5,018 bases of DNA, taken from the NCBI GenBank assembly GCA_019090565.1, contig JAHRVS010000186.1, positions 1 through 5,018 on the forward strand, in the 5' to 3' direction. The notes below the pieces were generated by a model, which was given only the letters and a program-made list of their open reading frames with translations, was not told the origin of the DNA and ran no database searches. The stretch is from Gammaproteobacteria bacterium. Its GTDB lineage: Bacteria; Pseudomonadota; Gammaproteobacteria; Pseudomonadales; UBA3067. Position 1 is the first letter of the stretch; the number at the start of each line of letters is the position of its first letter. A program made the position numbers and the translations under genes. Positions 4,846 through 5,018 of the stretch are shown here, one piece after another.

Positions 4846-5018
4846 ATGACGGGTTTACGCCTTGGTATGCGTGAAGAGTTGGAACAACGCTACAACAAAT
4901 TACGGCTCGATGCGCTTAATAGCGCCAATCGAGTGCTTGATGATCGAAGCATACAGTTGAAGTTGGTGGATAACAGCACCTACAGTGCATTCAAGCAATG
5001 GGACAAGCAACCAAACCG
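4846..5018 (+). CDS. Start of an unrecognised gene, cut by the window edge
   Basis: An ATG at 4846, 5-6 bases after AGGGGA (about 4834-4839), opens 57 full codons with no stop before the edge. The visible protein begins MTGLRLGMREELEQRYNKLR and is charged and helical, with a probable amphipathic helix over residues 8-35. A segment with DRSIQLKLVDNSTYSAFKQW (33-52) then looks like the first strand and helix of an alpha/beta domain. It has no signal peptide or membrane segment. It faintly recalls the N-terminus of GNAT-type acetyltransferases, but the acyl-CoA motif would lie beyond the edge, so no function is assigned. A second in-frame ATG at 4867 is a less likely start because it lacks a ribosome site. 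Confidence 0.75.
   Translation, partial: MTGLRLGMREELEQRYNKLRLDALNSANRVLDDRSIQLKLVDNSTYSAFKQWDKQPN

Overview
The window comes from a gammaproteobacterial chromosome. The UvrB sequence suggests an Alteromonas-like marine member of the Alteromonadales, but that placement rests on recalled protein similarity and was not searched. It holds two plus-strand housekeeping genes, one minus-strand three-gene cassette, and the first 57 codons of a further plus-strand gene that runs off the right edge.

Layout. Bases 1-89 may be the tail of an upstream gene. Bases 90-397 are AT-rich and non-coding and lead to uvrB (398-2401, GTG start), the damage-recognition helicase of nucleotide excision repair. A 162-base spacer with a nested inverted repeat separates uvrB from an FKBP-type peptidyl-prolyl isomerase (2564-3034, TTG start) with an N-terminal membrane anchor or signal peptide. 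Bases 3035-3405 hold no confident gene. They do hold four inverted repeats in about 130 bases, a stretch resembling the antisense of a tRNA 3' end, and overlapping short open frames, so the stretch may be a decayed element or a structured RNA.

The most interesting part is the minus-strand cassette read from 4601 down to 3406: an exported DUF4437-type cupin, a cysteine-free ArsR-family repressor, and an AHSA1/SRPBCC ligand-pocket protein. The first two genes are 16 bases apart and the last two overlap by 20 bases, so they are almost certainly one transcript. The promoter has a perfect TTGACA -35 box and two copies of a 20-base dyad (consensus ATGATACC-N4-GGTATCAT). One copy lies in the -35/-10 spacer and the other covers the predicted transcription start. 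This is the layout expected of an autorepressed operon, and the natural inference is that the ArsR protein binds both copies. No cysteine metal site is visible in the regulator, so the inducer is unlikely to be a thiolate-bound metal. Its identity is unknown.

No tRNA or rRNA gene, CRISPR array, intact insertion sequence or consensus LexA box was seen.
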